Part shown: positions 1 to 12,144 of the stretch, piece by piece
Position numbering within the stretch: the stretch's first letter is position 1
How the letters are laid out: every line of letters starts with the position of its first letter
Source: Batillaria attramentaria
Lineage: Eukaryota; Mollusca; Gastropoda; Batillariidae
NCBI GenBank assembly: GCA_018292915.2
Contig: JACVVK020000061.1
Span: 1,181,001-1,245,000 of the forward strand
Direction of reading: 5' to 3'
DNA length: 64,000 nt
Notes under the pieces: model-generated
The model's database searches: none
Told to the model about the DNA's origin: nothing
Seen by the model: the letters and a program-made list of their open reading frames with translations, nothing else
Made by a program: the position numbers and the translations under genes

Positions 1-300
1 AACTGTCTTAAAAAAGGAAATCAAGAACATACTGGACGGGGTCCAGGGGCCGCCTTGGCCCTGGTGGAGTGCTGAGGCAACGCCCTGCTGGACACTGCAG
101 CCCAGCGGAAACAACAGCGAATTTTTCGCGTGGAAATGACGACTGAATGCAGCAACTCCACAATGGCGGCCGCTTCCTGTGACGGTTGCGAGAAATGTTG
201 GATCGGAAATCAACCTGAACGCGGTTTTGTGAAAAATAAGGATTTCCGTATCGCGGGATTGTAAAAACGGCGGGAAGTGTCATCAAAGCGAAAGGCACAC
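1..300. promoter_or_regulatory. CpG-containing block, possible promoter or 5' exon edge
   Basis: This left edge of the window is richer in G, C and CpG than the DNA after about 540. It contains 'caatggcggccgcttcctg' near 160-180, which combines a YY1-like ATGGCGGC with an ETS-like CTTCCTG core. Both are common at animal promoters. No transcript or protein can be recognised, and the 96-codon minus-strand open frame across it has no visible domain. It could equally be part of a repeat cut by the window edge. Confidence 0.2.
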
Positions 301-1010
301 GAAGCTCAGTAGCAGCATGGACCGGCGTTCAGAGACGAACCTACACAAGAACGAGTCATATTTATTTGGCTTGGGATGGGTCACACAGGTGATCTTCGAC
401 TCACCCGGTCCCGTCTCAAGCACAGGTCGTAAAACTGTCGTGATTTGCAGCAGTTTTGATTCCATGACTTTTATTTTCACCCACTGCAAACATAAGCCTA
501 CAATCCCACAAAATAACCCATTAGACCGCGCTTTGTTCTATAGTCAAATCCCTGCTGAACTATGATATGCGTACATATCCATAGTTACTTAGATATAGAT
601 TATACTATAGGGCACATGTATACATGTTTTTATTGTTACGGTGTGCACAAGCTTGCTGTCCTCAATCCTCCACATGTCCAGGTTTTTTTTCTTAGGTATG
701 TGCGCCTGGTTTCTATTTGCCTCCATGGCCTGTGACTATGGCATTACTCTACTCATATGTCAAGTTATTTCATGTATGCTTAGAATGCATGCACAGTCAT
801 TGTATAGTTCATATATACAAAAAACAGAATTAAAAAAAAAAAACCCCTACACCATTAAGAGACCATTAACCGGTTGAAATACTTAAAATATGGCGAACTA
901 TTTTTTTTGACCGCGGACGATTTGCGTTTGTTTATATGTTATTTGGTCGGTGGAATAGGTCGAAGGTTTCCTGTGTTCGAGCAGCGCGTTCTTGTTACAT
1001 GATTTACAGG

Positions 1011-1118
1011 ATTTACGTCACGACATAACGCCAAAAGCAACTGAAGAATAATTTACGTCACGACGTGACGCGGAAAGTGAATAAAGACTAATTTACGTCA
1101 CGACATGACGCGGTTAGA
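1011..1118. repeat. Three-unit 40-bp tandem repeat carrying TTACGTCA sites
   Basis: The sequence 'atttacgtcacgac' begins at exactly 1011, 1051 and 1091, a 40-bp period. Each unit has TTACGTCA, a CRE/ATF-CREB-family-type site, followed by 'cgac(a/g)t(g/a)acg', which forms a second, partly palindromic GTCA...TGAC pair. The third unit breaks down after about 1114. The sites are seen directly; any binding is inference. Confidence 0.75.
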
Positions 1119-1199
1119 CCCTATAAGGTACGCAGATAAATACACACTGTGACAGCCTGTGTCAGAGAGTAAAGAGGGACGCTCGTATCGATGACTAGT

Positions 1200-1245
1200 C
1201 AGTCTGGGGAGGGGGGGAGGGGGGTGAAGGGGGGGAGGGGGTATG
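1200..1245. repeat. G-rich tract with G-quadruplex potential
   Basis: Runs of 4 to 7 G are separated by one to four other bases (gggga, ggggggga, ggggggtgaa), which fits intramolecular G-quadruplex formation on the plus strand. No gene is attached to it. Confidence 0.6.
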
Positions 1246-1860
1246 TGGCTACTCACACTGGTTTGTGAAAAGAGCAGAAAATTGAGACTGAAACCAGTTA
1301 CTAGTGTCAGCAATCAGTCAAAATCAGGAGAGTGGTGCCGGTGGTTTAAAGTTCTAAAACGAACGAGAGTGTGGACAAAGTTTGCGGGCAGTATATTGAA
1401 ATACCTCTCCTGACCAGAGTCAGGTCTGAGGCTTCTGTAATTGCAATAGATATCTTTTCTTTGTGAAGTCCGTATACCGTGAGTGAATGCACTGGTCTTT
1501 TAGACATCTCTTGATTTTGGTTTTAAACCACGTTTTTTGAACCTTGTAAATTATCTTGATTTAACCCCAAAACCACTCAAACCTACATAAAAAAAATCAC
1601 CCTCGCCGCCAACTTCTCTCAGTTCTGTAAGAGAAGAAGAGTGATTTATTTTTCAGTAAAATACACGGACGATACAAGAGCATGCACGCGTGGTTAGGCA
1701 ATGAGGTGAAGATCAAGGGGAGGTTGGCATAATGGATCAACGATTCGTTAGAATTGCCCAAGACCTGGCCTTTTAATCGGTAATAAATTCGATGTAATCC
1801 ACACACAAAAAGGTTTGTTCAGGTTGCAGGAGTTCTGCTGGTGGGACTCGCTGCCAGACT

Positions 1861-2132
1861 CTGGGCCCGTATGTAGAACGCGAGGTTAATTTAATCCACG
1901 GCTACGGGCCTAACCCAGACTAGGACAAAAGAAGCCCCAAAATAAAATTAAATATAAAAGGAAGCGAAGAAAGAAAGACAAAAATCCTTCTATAACGGCA
2001 CAGGCACCTTGCTGGAATGGACCCCTTCTTGATTTAAAAAAAAAAAAATTAACCCTAGAGCTAGTTTAGTTTGAGATTAGACTCTAACCCGGGGCTAAAC
2101 TCCCTAACCCCGACATTTACATGCGGGCCCAG
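1861..2132. mobile_element. Fold-back (MITE-like) element with CTGGGCCCG terminal inverted repeats
   Basis: The left end reads CTGGGCCCGTATGTA. The reverse complement of the right end reads CTGGGCCCGCATGTA, so 14 of 15 bases match. Longer, weaker inversion continues inward (gaggttaa against ggggttag). No open frame of note lies inside, as expected for a non-autonomous element. The right end abuts a TTAA-flanked MITE that starts at 2138. No target-site duplication is obvious. The interior 'agctagtttagtttgagattagactct' type of sequence recalls the TAGTCT-rich family at 33-50 kb, but the relation is uncertain. Confidence 0.5.
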
Positions 2133-2133
2133 G

Positions 2134-2401
2134 TTAACACATTTCGTACCGCGCACGAGAATTCCACGTTTTTAACTTTTTGTTTCTTTGTTTGTTTGTT
2201 TTTGCCCTGTGTGCGAGAACCAGGCAAGGTCAACGGTTCCTTAAACGGCTCTTACTGCAGAAGACACGAGTATAATCAAAGTGCAACACTCCCACTGAGA
2301 GAAATTTAAATCCACGCAGACACAAATTAATCATGATTTTTTTTTCTTTAGTGAGGTCACTGGTACACAACCCCAGACTTACTTGGCAGGAATCGAGTTA
2401 A
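2134..2401 (+). mobile_element. TTAA-flanked MITE, copy 1 (piggyBac-like target site)
   Basis: The element body is 2138-2397 (260 bp) and is bounded by TTAA at 2134-2137 and 2398-2401. The left terminus is CACATTTCGTACC. The right terminus, reverse complemented, is CTCGATTCCTGCC, which matches it at 8 of 13 positions. Related copies lie at 26738-27219 and, inverted, at 36019-36275. All share 'agtgcaacact', 'cacgagtataatcaaag' and a T-rich stretch before 'gtgaggtcact' or 'gtgaggccact'. A TTAA duplication is characteristic of piggyBac-type transposition. The superfamily assignment is inference, since no transposase is present. Confidence 0.65.
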
Positions 2402-2509
2402 CCTAATGCCATGCTAGACCTTTGTAGGGGTGTTTCCTTTCCACAGAGCCAAGGTTCCGACTAACAAGATGTTATTTCCTTTTCTGGCACTGCCTTGCCT
2501 TTCCACAAA

Positions 2510-2705
2510 CAGTAGTTACATTAGGGTGGGTGGGTGTTTGGGGGTTTAACGTCCTTTTCCACCACATAGGGTGATATCAAAGACGGGGCAACGATGAAAA
2601 AGCCAGCACAAATAGTTGGCCCCAGCCGGGATCGAACTCACGACCCGAGCATTAGAAGTCCAACGCTCTACCATTCGACCACCCCGGCTCCCCCAGTAGT
2701 TACAT
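2510..2705 (-). mobile_element. tRNA-derived SINE, family S1, copy A with perfect target-site duplication
   Basis: The SINE body is 2522-2693 on the minus strand. It starts with a tRNA-like head: an A-box-like GTGGTCGAATGGTAGAGC, then GACTTCTAAT, then a B box GAGTTCGATCCC. A short unrelated body with 'gatatcaccctatgtggtgg' follows, and it ends in an A/C-rich tail, 'ttaaacccccaaacaccc'. The head resembles tRNA-Arg(UCU), which is inference. A perfect 12-bp duplication, CAGTAGTTACAT, flanks it at 2510-2521 and 2694-2705. This is the signature of target-primed reverse transcription and of a fairly young insertion. Confidence 0.85.
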
Positions 2706-3394
2706 AGAGATTGAGAACAACCCGGCTCTTTGAAACAGACGGTTAGAGGCTTGTTAGCTGGGCCACAGCGGGTGTCAGTGGGTTAAATGAAGACATGTTC
2801 AATACCCTGTGTTTATGAACTATGTAGGGACGAGAAGTGAGTGGATTCAAGACTGTTACGTTCCGTGACTCTGCCTGTACATGTTCTTTCTCTTCCTCTT
2901 GTGTGTTGACTTTGATATATATATATATGTATATATATACCGGTCTCCTACCGTCCTCGATAAAAACTGCAATAAGCAAATGAATTCCATTTTGAGATTT
3001 GGATTTAATAACAACTAATAAAAATAATATCGTTTTGTTCGTTGCTCGGTGTATGCACTAAGTTGTCGCCCCCTAATATCCCCCCCTCCGCTCTCTCCCC
3101 CCCCCCCTCCCCAGTACTTGTGGAATCAGTAGTACATGCGCGCGTTCATGTTCGCCGAATAGTCGGTACGCTTACAGGACACGTGAAGTGCACTGGCTGA
3201 CCTGTGCGTTCATGGTTAGATAACGAATGATAACACCCAGTGTTTTGCTGAGTCGTCAGTAGATAAGGGAGCCACGCGCTCTCCGCCCTATTTCGTGAAT
3301 AATTAAGTAGACTAGAGACAGTAGGGAGCATTCACAGTGAATGAACGATCAATTTATGTTTATTTTATTTTATCTGCTCATCTCTCTCTCTCTG

Positions 3395-3696
3395 TCGCTT
3401 GCGCGGCGTTAAGCCCTAAATAACTAACTAAACAACTAACTCTCTCTCTCTCTCTTTTATAGGCAGAATTTGTATTTTTAAAGTTTTGTAACGGCAAGTG
3501 TGTAGAATTGGAGTATTCCTTGTCAGCACTTTAACTGACATAAAACAACGTTTAATCATCATCATCATCATCTCTGTCTCTCTGTCTCTCTCTCTCTCTT
3601 TTACAGGCAGAATTTGTATTTTTAAAGTTTTGCGACGGCAAGTATGTAGAATTGGAGTATTCTTTGTCAACACTGTAACTGACATAAAACAACGTT

Positions 3697-3770
<74 letters not shown>
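3395..3770 (+). mobile_element. Tandem pair of microsatellite-tailed retroelement 3' ends
   Basis: Two near copies of about 150 bp (about 3445-3575 and 3592-3698) contain 'ggcagaatttgtatttttaa', 'cggcaagt(g/a)tgtagaattgg' and 'actgacataaaacaacgtt'. The first ends in (ATC)n and (TC)n, the second in (AC)n at 3699-3770. They are preceded at about 3400 by 'gcgcggcgttaagccctaaa', a tail typical of molluscan SINEs. The structure suggests SINE or LINE 3' ends whose short tails expanded into microsatellites. Confidence 0.5.
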
Positions 3771-3772
<2 letters not shown>

Positions 3773-4999
3773 CAATCCATTTTATTAACTAGCGTAGAAA
3801 CCAGACTGAAATTTCCGCAGTAACCGTCCTTTGTGTCACCTTCATCACCTCCCCTCCCCCCCCCCCTTTCCCACAGAAAACCAACCAAAAGAAAGAAAAA
3901 AAAAAGGGGGGGGGGGTATATGTCTTCATCGGCGTGAATTACTGGCACAGGTCTAAATTTGATGCTACTTTGAAATGGGAGTTGCTTTTATCAGAGTTCT
4001 TACACAGGTCGAGTTCCGCTATTGTTCTCTTACGCAACTCAGAAGATGATTTCTCAGGTTGTGCAAATCGTTTAAAATTTCTGGCTGTGTTAAATTTTCG
4101 CTGCTTGTTTGAGTACCGTCAGATACCATGGTAGGTGATCCTTACCCGAGTCCTTACGCAGGTAAACTGATTCAGCTGTGTTTTAACCTGACGAAACTGA
4201 GACGATGATTCTCAGGTGTGCAACCATTCTAACTTGAATTTCGCAGTTTCTTAAGTTGCGAAAAAGGTGAGGATCTTGGGGGGGGGGGGGGGAGGATGGG
4301 GGGGGGGGGGTTGTTTTTGTTTTTTGTTTTGTCTGGGATCTGTAGATCTAAGATTATGTTCTCTTGCGAGCACAGTTCTCTCCCCTTCGGCGTCCAAAGT
4401 CCCTTTTCGGTTTTCATATATTAACTGCTTATCTTATCTTCTGTATAAGACGTGTCGTGTGCAAATAGCGTGTACTTCTTAAGCGAATCATTCAGTAATT
4501 AGTGAGAATGAACATTCTACTTGAAACGTGAGCAACCATGAGACGTTACGAAACATTACGACTCAGCGAATTCGACGGATTAAAAGATGTTTGTTACAAC
4601 AGATTCACAATCAAGTTGAAGGATCAAGTATTCGTTACGCATATCAGTCATTCTGTGTTACATGTACGAGAAGTAACAAGCTCAAAGCGTCTCTGTACAA
4701 CATCAACCATCTTATATGAATATTTATTGGCGAATGACATTCCCCTTGTACGTGTACTATACCTGGGTATTTATCTTGGATTGTGGAATTCGAGGGTTTT
4801 CCTCTATTGTGAGGGAATGTTACGGACGTAATTCATACGCGTCTTAAAGGCATGTATCTGTCTTGAATTATGGAGTTCGAGGGTTTTTGTTTTGCGGGGG
4901 AACGTTGTCGAAGTTATGCATATGTGTGGGACGTTGGTAATTTATTTATTTATTTATTTATTTTGCGAACTGACCCCAGTTTCTTTTCTTCGCCGTCGC

Positions 5000-7260
5000 T
5001 GTAACTGAGATGCTCTTGACTATCAGGTGTGTGAAACCACTGAGACACGTACCGTACATTTGTACATCAGTTTCCTGAGTTGCTGAGATGCTGAGGTGTG
5101 TGAAATCACTGAGACGTGTAACGTACGTTACGTACGTAGGTACATTTGTACATCAGTTTACTGAGTTGCTAAGTTGCTGAGATGTGTGAAATCACTGAGA
5201 CACTGACGTACCGTACATTTCTACATCAGTTTCCTGAGATGCTGAGGTGTGTGAAATCACTGAGACGTGTACCGTAGGTTACGTACGTAGGTGCATTTGT
5301 ACATCAGTTTACTGAGTTACTGAGGTGTGTGAAATCACTGAGACGTGTACCGTAGGTTACGTACGTAGGTACATTTGTACATCAGTTTACTGAGTTGCTG
5401 AGGTGTGTGAAATCACTGAGACCCGTAACACAGGTTTTTGCACCAGTTTTTAACTGAGTCAAACAGTTTTCGTGTCCAGTTGTCGAACCTATACAATTTA
5501 ACGTCCAGCAGACGACAATATGTGTAGCATATGCATATGGCACTATGTAAAGATAATATGAATTTTTATTCCGCAGATGCTCAGGTGGGTGAAATCACTG
5601 AGACACGCAACGTAGGTTTGTACATCGGATTTAAATCACTGAGACATGTAATGTCCAACAGACGACTCTATGTGTAGCGTATGCATAGGGCACTATGTGA
5701 AAATATATGAATTTGTATTCCGCAGATGATTAGATGTGTGAAATTACTAAGACAAGCAACCTAGGTTTGTACATCTGTTTTGACTGAGTTAAACAGTTTT
5801 TGTGTTCAGTTGTCAGACCTACATACTATATGTGAATATGTTCTGCAGACGACTATATTTATAGTATATGCGTATGACACTATGTACAGATAAGTGTGAA
5901 TTTTTATTCTGCAGATGCTCAAGTGTGTGAAACACTGAGACACGTAACGTAGGGTTTTAAATCAGTTTTAACTGAGTCAAACAGTTTTTGTATCCAGTCG
6001 TCAGACCCATATGATATATATGCTCTGCAGACGACTATATGTATAGTATATGCATATGACACTAGGTAAAAATAAGTATGATTTTTTATTTCACTGACGC
6101 TCAGGTGTGTGAAATCACCATGTAAAAATAAGTGTGATTTTATTATTTTATTATGCTCAGGTGTGTGAAATCACTGATACTGACACATAACATAGGTTTT
6201 TACACCACTTTTAATTGACTTAAACGGTTTTTTTGTACGCTGTCGTCAGACCTATATAATATTACGTCCAACAGACAACTATATGTATAGTATATGCATA
6301 TGACACTATGTAAAAATTTGTATGAATTTTTATTCCACAGAATATTGCTCAGGTGTGCGAAATCACCGAGACATATAACGTGGGTTTGTACATCAGTTTT
6401 AACTGATTTATCCAGGTTTTTTTCGTTTTTATCCAGTCGTCAGACCTATATAATATTATGCCCAACAGACGACTATATGTATAGCACATGCATATGGCAC
6501 TATGGTGAAAATAAGTATGAATTTGTATTCCGCAGATGCTCAGGTTTGTGAAATCACTGAGTCAAGTAACGTAATTTTTTTTTAATACCAGTTTTCACTC
6601 AGTTAAACAGTTTTTGTATTCCACTCATCAGACCTATATACTATTATGCCCAGCAGACGACTATATGACGATTGTATAGTATATGCGTAGTGACACTACG
6701 TGAAAATAAGTATAATTTTTTTTTACGACAGATGCTCAGGATGTGTGAAATCAGTGAGACACGTAACGTAGGTTTGTACGTAACAGTTTTTGTATCCAGT
6801 TGTCAGATCCATACAATATATATGTTCTGCAGACGACTATATGCCGTGTATAGTACATGTGTATGGCATTATGTACAAATAAGTATGAATTTTTATTCCG
6901 CAGAATATTGCCCAGGTCAGTGTGTGAAATCACTAAGACACGTAACGTAGGTTTGTACCGCATTAGTTCTAACTTTGTTAAGCAGTTTTTGTACCTAGTC
7001 GTTAGACCTGTACAATATCTCGTCCAACAGACGACTATATGTATAGTATATGCACATGACACCATGTAAAAATAGGTATACATTTTTATTCCGCAGATGT
7101 TCAGGTGTGTGAAATCACTGAGACGCATAAAGCAGGTTTGTGAATCAGTTTTCACCGAGTCGTCAGACCTATATATGTCGAACAAAACGGCTGTATGTAT
7201 AGTATTATAGACGATGTCGATAAATCAGTCTGAATTTTTATTCCATAGAGTTGCGAATAT
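5000..7260. repeat. Decayed satellite array, unit about 180-190 bp with shorter units at the left
   Basis: The phrase 'gtgaaatcactgagacacgtaacgtaggtttgtaca' recurs with variation near 5412, 5591, 5740, 5925, 6165, 6358, 6549, 6747, 6927 and 7110. Each long unit then has 'aactgagt', 'cagtcgtcagacctatata', 'cagacgactatatgtatag', 'gacactatgta' and 'tttttattccgcagatgctcagg'. From about 5030 to 5410 only the first part repeats, at about 70-110 bp. AGTCGTC and GACGACT lie about 28 bases apart within units and could pair. No protein is encoded; several short open frames are fragments of the unit. Confidence 0.85.
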
Positions 7261-9450
7261 TCTCCAGCGAAACACAGATTCCAAACAATTTTTTTAAACA
7301 CATCTGTGACACGTGCGATATTAAGAATTATTTAATGTCTGCAGCCGTCACATTTCTTGATGTTCAGCACTACAGTCTTTCATTACCGAGCGTAAGAGTA
7401 TGGTTTATATCGATGAGTTGATCATACTAAGAGATAAAAGCGAGAGCACGGCTGATCTATAGGTGTGTAAACCAGTTGGAGACTGCAGATTTTTTTAATG
7501 TTTTTATTTAGCAAATAATCAATTTGTCTATTTGTTTATTTTCCCGCATCCTGAGACAGAATCAAGGTAATTCTGAAACATGCTACACAGTCATTCTGAC
7601 TGTCAATGCAAACAGCTCACTACTAAAAATATGTAGTCTCAGATTGTGCGTTGCGCAAGCACGATACGTCTTACTACCATAGCTACATATACGGCAAACA
7701 GCGGCGTATATATATATATATTGCTTACAACTAAGTTGTCATAACCGCAAAGCCACTGACAGTAAACAGCACTGATGTGTCTACAACATTAAATTTTCCA
7801 AATTATTTTATAGGTTAAAAAAAGAGCTCCACTATTTTACTTAATTACAACTTATATGAGGTCCATCATTTGTATCATTTACTGAATTAAAATCATACCT
7901 GACTTTGTACCAAGACCACTAAAGGGAAAGTTATTTCTTGGGAAAAATACAGTGCTATTTCGAGTTGTTTTTCTCTCAGCCTAAAATCTCGGACAAGTAG
8001 GTAGGTTTATTTCCTTGAATTTATCAGAACAATTTACAGGACTGATCAAAGTATTTGTTTCAAACTTGACGTTTCAAGAAATTGATGAAAGTATTTAAGG
8101 CACTAGGTATTCAAAGAAATTGTAGGTTTCGAAGTGAAAATCAAATTTCGCAGCTTCGTACTATCTTCGGCGATAGAATACACGATGATACAGCGGTATA
8201 TATGTGTAGAATAGTTTCGCGGATATAAGACTGATATAATTATATATACAACATGTGTAGAAAGCATATTGTAGAAACAGGAGGCAGATAAATCTTCTCG
8301 CAAGGAAGGATGATACATCAGTATAAGCTACCTTATCTTATCTACTGCCTGCTGTACATGAAATAAGAATTTTCCTTTCAAACTTTTCGTAAAATATACT
8401 ATGTGAACTAGATTTTGTAAGTAGAAAGGAGATAGTTCTGGCAAGCTTACTACAGCAAATATTCCTCAGTATCTGCAGAAAAATATCACTGTTTAATACG
8501 TATCGTTCCTTGTAAGTCCATAATGCAAACGCAGTCCTCAATATTTCTTATGTATTTTTCAAAATTATTTTAAACGAGCGATGGGTACGTGGGGTAGTTA
8601 AATTTTGCTAGCGTACTTTGCCAAGAAAAATAAATAAATAAATAAATAGATACATAAATAAATATACCCCTAGAACTATTTTCCATAATTCAAAGTCTTC
8701 ATGCATAATGGGTAATGCTGAATTATCTGGTCCATGTTTAAAGTAAACACTATCTTTGTTTTGCCTTGATTCTGTTTACGTTTTTGTTGTTTGTTTGTTT
8801 GTTTAAGTTGTCCCCCCCAAGATTTATCCATTGACCAGCAAATAAATAAATAAATAAATAAATAAATAAATTCTATAGGACGCGTCCGCTACATGTATTT
8901 TTCTTCAATTACTTATAACTACTTCTCTAATCTAACATCTGTTTTTCTGGGGCAGTTTTGACATTAAAAACCGCATTAATAACTGCAAGTGGTCACACTG
9001 ATGCAGCAGATAAGGGTGCCGAGTAATCATTTCAAAACATTACATTTATCGGTATTCAGTGAAACACTCGACATATGCCTGTCAAACCCGAGTAGAAGCA
9101 CCGGGTGTAAAGATATCACTAAGTACAATTTAACTAGAATTTTATTTGCAAGATAAAAACCCCAAACAAAACAAAATAACTACAACAAGAAAACCAAACA
9201 GCCACGAATAAAAAAATAAAAAAATAAAAAAATAAATAAATAGATATTCTAAGGAACAGTAAGTGGAATGTTTTCGAGCAGAAAAATACTGTTACAGAAA
9301 CCCACTGATGTAGACATACAAGAAAGAGTAAAAGTAGTCAAGTTAGCAAAATATGCCGGTACATAAATAAATAAACATATGAATAGATAGACAGATAAAT
9401 AAATAAATAAATAAATAAATGTATAGGAGATTCAAGCAAAACCTTTGTTT
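7261..9450. other. AT-rich unassigned DNA
   Basis: I see no gene, RNA or element homology in this AT-rich stretch. It holds small (AAAT)n tracts at about 8629-8650, 8839-8870, 9218-9242 and 9395-9420, and a (AT)n run at about 7708-7720. The short open frames have no recognisable domain. Confidence 0.5.
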
Positions 9451-9521
9451 ACATCCTATTGATTGTATCATCATTTAACACAGTTATCCTAAACTTGGAA
9501 ACGATGGTAAACATTGCATTA

Positions 9522-9553
<32 letters not shown>

Positions 9554-9554
<1 letters not shown>

Positions 9555-9680
9555 GTGGCGTTTTGCTTGACTCTTAGACATCAGACTTGTATCTTCATTG
9601 TCAACATCATCATCATCATCACTATAAGTCCCATCATACTTGACTATTACAAACCCGATTTCGGACGTGTAACAGCAGCA
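9554..9680 (+). repeat. Dispersed repeat R1, copy 1
   Basis: The segment from 'tggcgttttgcttgac' to 'cggacgtgtaacagcag' is repeated at 11294-11412 in the same orientation with few changes, apart from a different (ATC)n length. Copy 1 directly follows a (TTA)n tract at about 9520-9553. Confidence 0.75.
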
Positions 9681-9794
9681 ACAGTTGGACACATGCACTG
9701 TATATAGCTTCTTCCATATACAGATGTACACTGTCCTTCCCGAAAGGTCTTTGAGCTAAAAAAATAAAAATAAAATAAAATAAAATAAAAGGCA

Positions 9795-9918
9795 TCTCTC
9801 ACTTCGAGACGAAACTCAATACCTAGCGTCAAACTGGACACCATGTAGAATGTATGTCTTCGAGACGAAACTCAATACCTAGCGTCAAACTGGACACCAT
9901 GTAGAATGTATGTCTTCG
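9795..9918 (+). repeat. Tandem duplication of about 62 bp
   Basis: 'cgagacgaaactcaatacct' and the sequence that follows, through 'gtagaatgtatgtctt', occurs twice in direct succession without visible differences. This indicates a recent local duplication. Confidence 0.85.
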
Positions 9919-10253
9919 TGGATGCGGCTGATCCTGAAAGTACACCCACTTTCCCTGTCTTCAAGTTTAATAATAAAAAATGTAATACTCGGGGATGTCT
10001 GAAATGTGGGCATATCAGTGTATCTCGATACGTGTAATATAACAGCGCATTGTTATGCACGTGGGGATGTATTAATAACAATATCAGGAGCAGTGAGATT
10101 TGCATATTTAACTGACGAGATTATAGGTAACAGAAACGTGATTATCACTCGTTCATCATCTATATTGAGTGTTCACCTGTTTGATTATTTATTTAGTGAA
10201 TAGGATAATTCCTCTATCAGTCTGTCCATACGACACTCCTATGAAGTATCACC

Positions 10254-10256
<3 letters not shown>

Positions 10257-10284
<28 letters not shown>

Positions 10285-10430
10285 TTTATTGTCTGTTTAT
10301 ATCTGTACATGAAACATAAAATATTCTTCGTCTTGTGTCGTATAGTAGAATAAAGTACAAGTGAAAGTGAAAGTAAAAGTGTGTTAGTAAACTGTACAAG
10401 AATGATTAACAACATACAAGATGGCATTAC
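10257..10430 (-). repeat. (AAT)n tract with adjacent AT-rich sequence, possible retroelement tail
   Basis: (AAT)n at 10257-10283 is followed by 'gtttattgtctgtttatatctgtacatgaaac'. On the minus strand this reads as sequence ending in (ATT)n, as LINE or SINE 3' ends do elsewhere in this window. Homology to a named element was not recognised. Confidence 0.3.
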
Positions 10431-10561
10431 TTAATGGACCTTTTGTGACGGGGATTGGTAATAAAGGAGTTAAAAGAGTTGCATTGGTTCCTCTGATCTC
10501 AATTTAGCCTCTTATCACATTCACCATCTAGCATCTTATTACAATCTAATGTCTTATCACA

Positions 10562-10595
<34 letters not shown>

Positions 10596-11293
10596 CTACT
10601 GTATCTAGCTGGCAGGGTAAATCAACCCAGCAAACACTCAGGAACGGCAGCTACTCGGTTTAAAAAAAAAAATTGTGGGAAATTTCAGGGGATTTATTGC
10701 TAATGGGTAAGTCACTGCAGAAGTTTAAAAGAGGAATGAAATGAAGTGATGACTGGGTAGAGAAAGAGACTTGGTGTAGAAACTTAGTATTTCGAATCCC
10801 CATGTATTCTGCCATTTTAAAAAAAGAAAAATAGTGCCCTACCCCCCCCCCCCCCTCCCCCAACACACATAGCAGCCTATATTTCTCAAGCCTTAAGCCA
10901 GTGCCCTTATAATAATTCAAATAAATAAACCCTGTCTTTACTCTGGAAAGCGTTTCCAAACACCGAATTAGTCTATATGCATGCAGCAGATTTTGCTTTT
11001 CTTCTGCCATGACGCAAAGTTGAAGGAAAGCTCAGTTCAGGGCCAGAACGTGGAAAATATGAAAGCCCACGTGGTTTGTAAGCCCATTATACACTGAACT
11101 ACATGTACGAAATGAAATGCATGTATGCACCGAGAACCCGTTTTGCAAGTTTGTTTGGTGTAGTCAGACACGATGGCCGTAGAGGCGTATGATAGACGTG
11201 TGTTTATTCTGAAACTTTTCTATCTTCCGTTCACACGCACATACATCACATATAGCTGCCTAATTTATCTCAGTCTCAAATGCAATTATTATC

Positions 11294-11412
11294 ATTGGCG
11301 TTTTGCTTGACTTTTAGACATCAGTTTGTATCTTCATTGTCAACATCATCATCAGTATAAGTCACATCATACTTGACTATTACAAACCAGATTTCGGACG
11401 TGTAACAGCAGT
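11294..11412 (+). repeat. Dispersed repeat R1, copy 2
   Basis: Near-identical to 9554-9680, with a shorter ATC tract. The two copies lie about 1.7 kb apart in the same orientation. Confidence 0.75.
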
Positions 11413-12085
11413 GTGGATGATAATACATGACGACTGATAGAGTAGCATCACTGCTATAGGCTACTAGTTAAAGGAAAGTACACATTGATACGAACAAAAC
11501 ATATTTCTATATTAGAAACGTGGTTAGAATATGACAGGAAATACAAAGAAACACAGCAGGCACATTTTTTTACGAAAATGTTTACAGTGAAACCCCACGG
11601 ATAGGTCAGTATTCATTTGAGGTGCATATATTCTTATGTAGACCTCACGACCGTAACACAGATAGGCTGTTAAATTCAACCAGTTATCTTACGCATGTAC
11701 TGTTTTCATGCTATACTTGGCCATACGGTTTGTGTACTTGAAGCGGTCATGTATTCTCAGTAGCGCATGTCGATATGCACATGTATGTATTCTCATGGTA
11801 CATAAGCTCATGTATATGGGTAGTGAAACACATCTAGATGTTTTATGCGTGTACTGTTTTAATTGTGCTCGTATATGAGTCCATTTACACAGACATGTAA
11901 CGTTTGAACAAAGACGCGTTCTGAATAGTGAAACAGGTTGTAGCAGCCAGCAACACAGAAACGTACAACTGTTATTATGTAAGCCTTGATCGAGACTGAG
12001 TGGAAATAGTCTACCTTTGAAACCTCTCTAATCTCGTGGGAACACAAATGGTCCGTGTCAAAGGGTAGGCCACCGATGATGACCC

Positions 12086-12087
<2 letters not shown>

Positions 12088-12141
<54 letters not shown>
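12088..12141. repeat. (TG)n microsatellite
   Basis: An uninterrupted (TG)n run is followed after 'tttt' by a (GATGAT)-rich stretch to about 12170. The open frames here are only Cys-Val or Thr-His dipeptide translations. Confidence 0.95.

Positions 12142-12144
<3 letters not shown>

Noticed and set aside
4538..4831. 97-codon plus-strand frame starting MRRYETLRLSEFDGLKDVCY
   Set aside because: No recognisable domain, no promoter or splice context, and an overlapping frame of similar length. Treated as chance.
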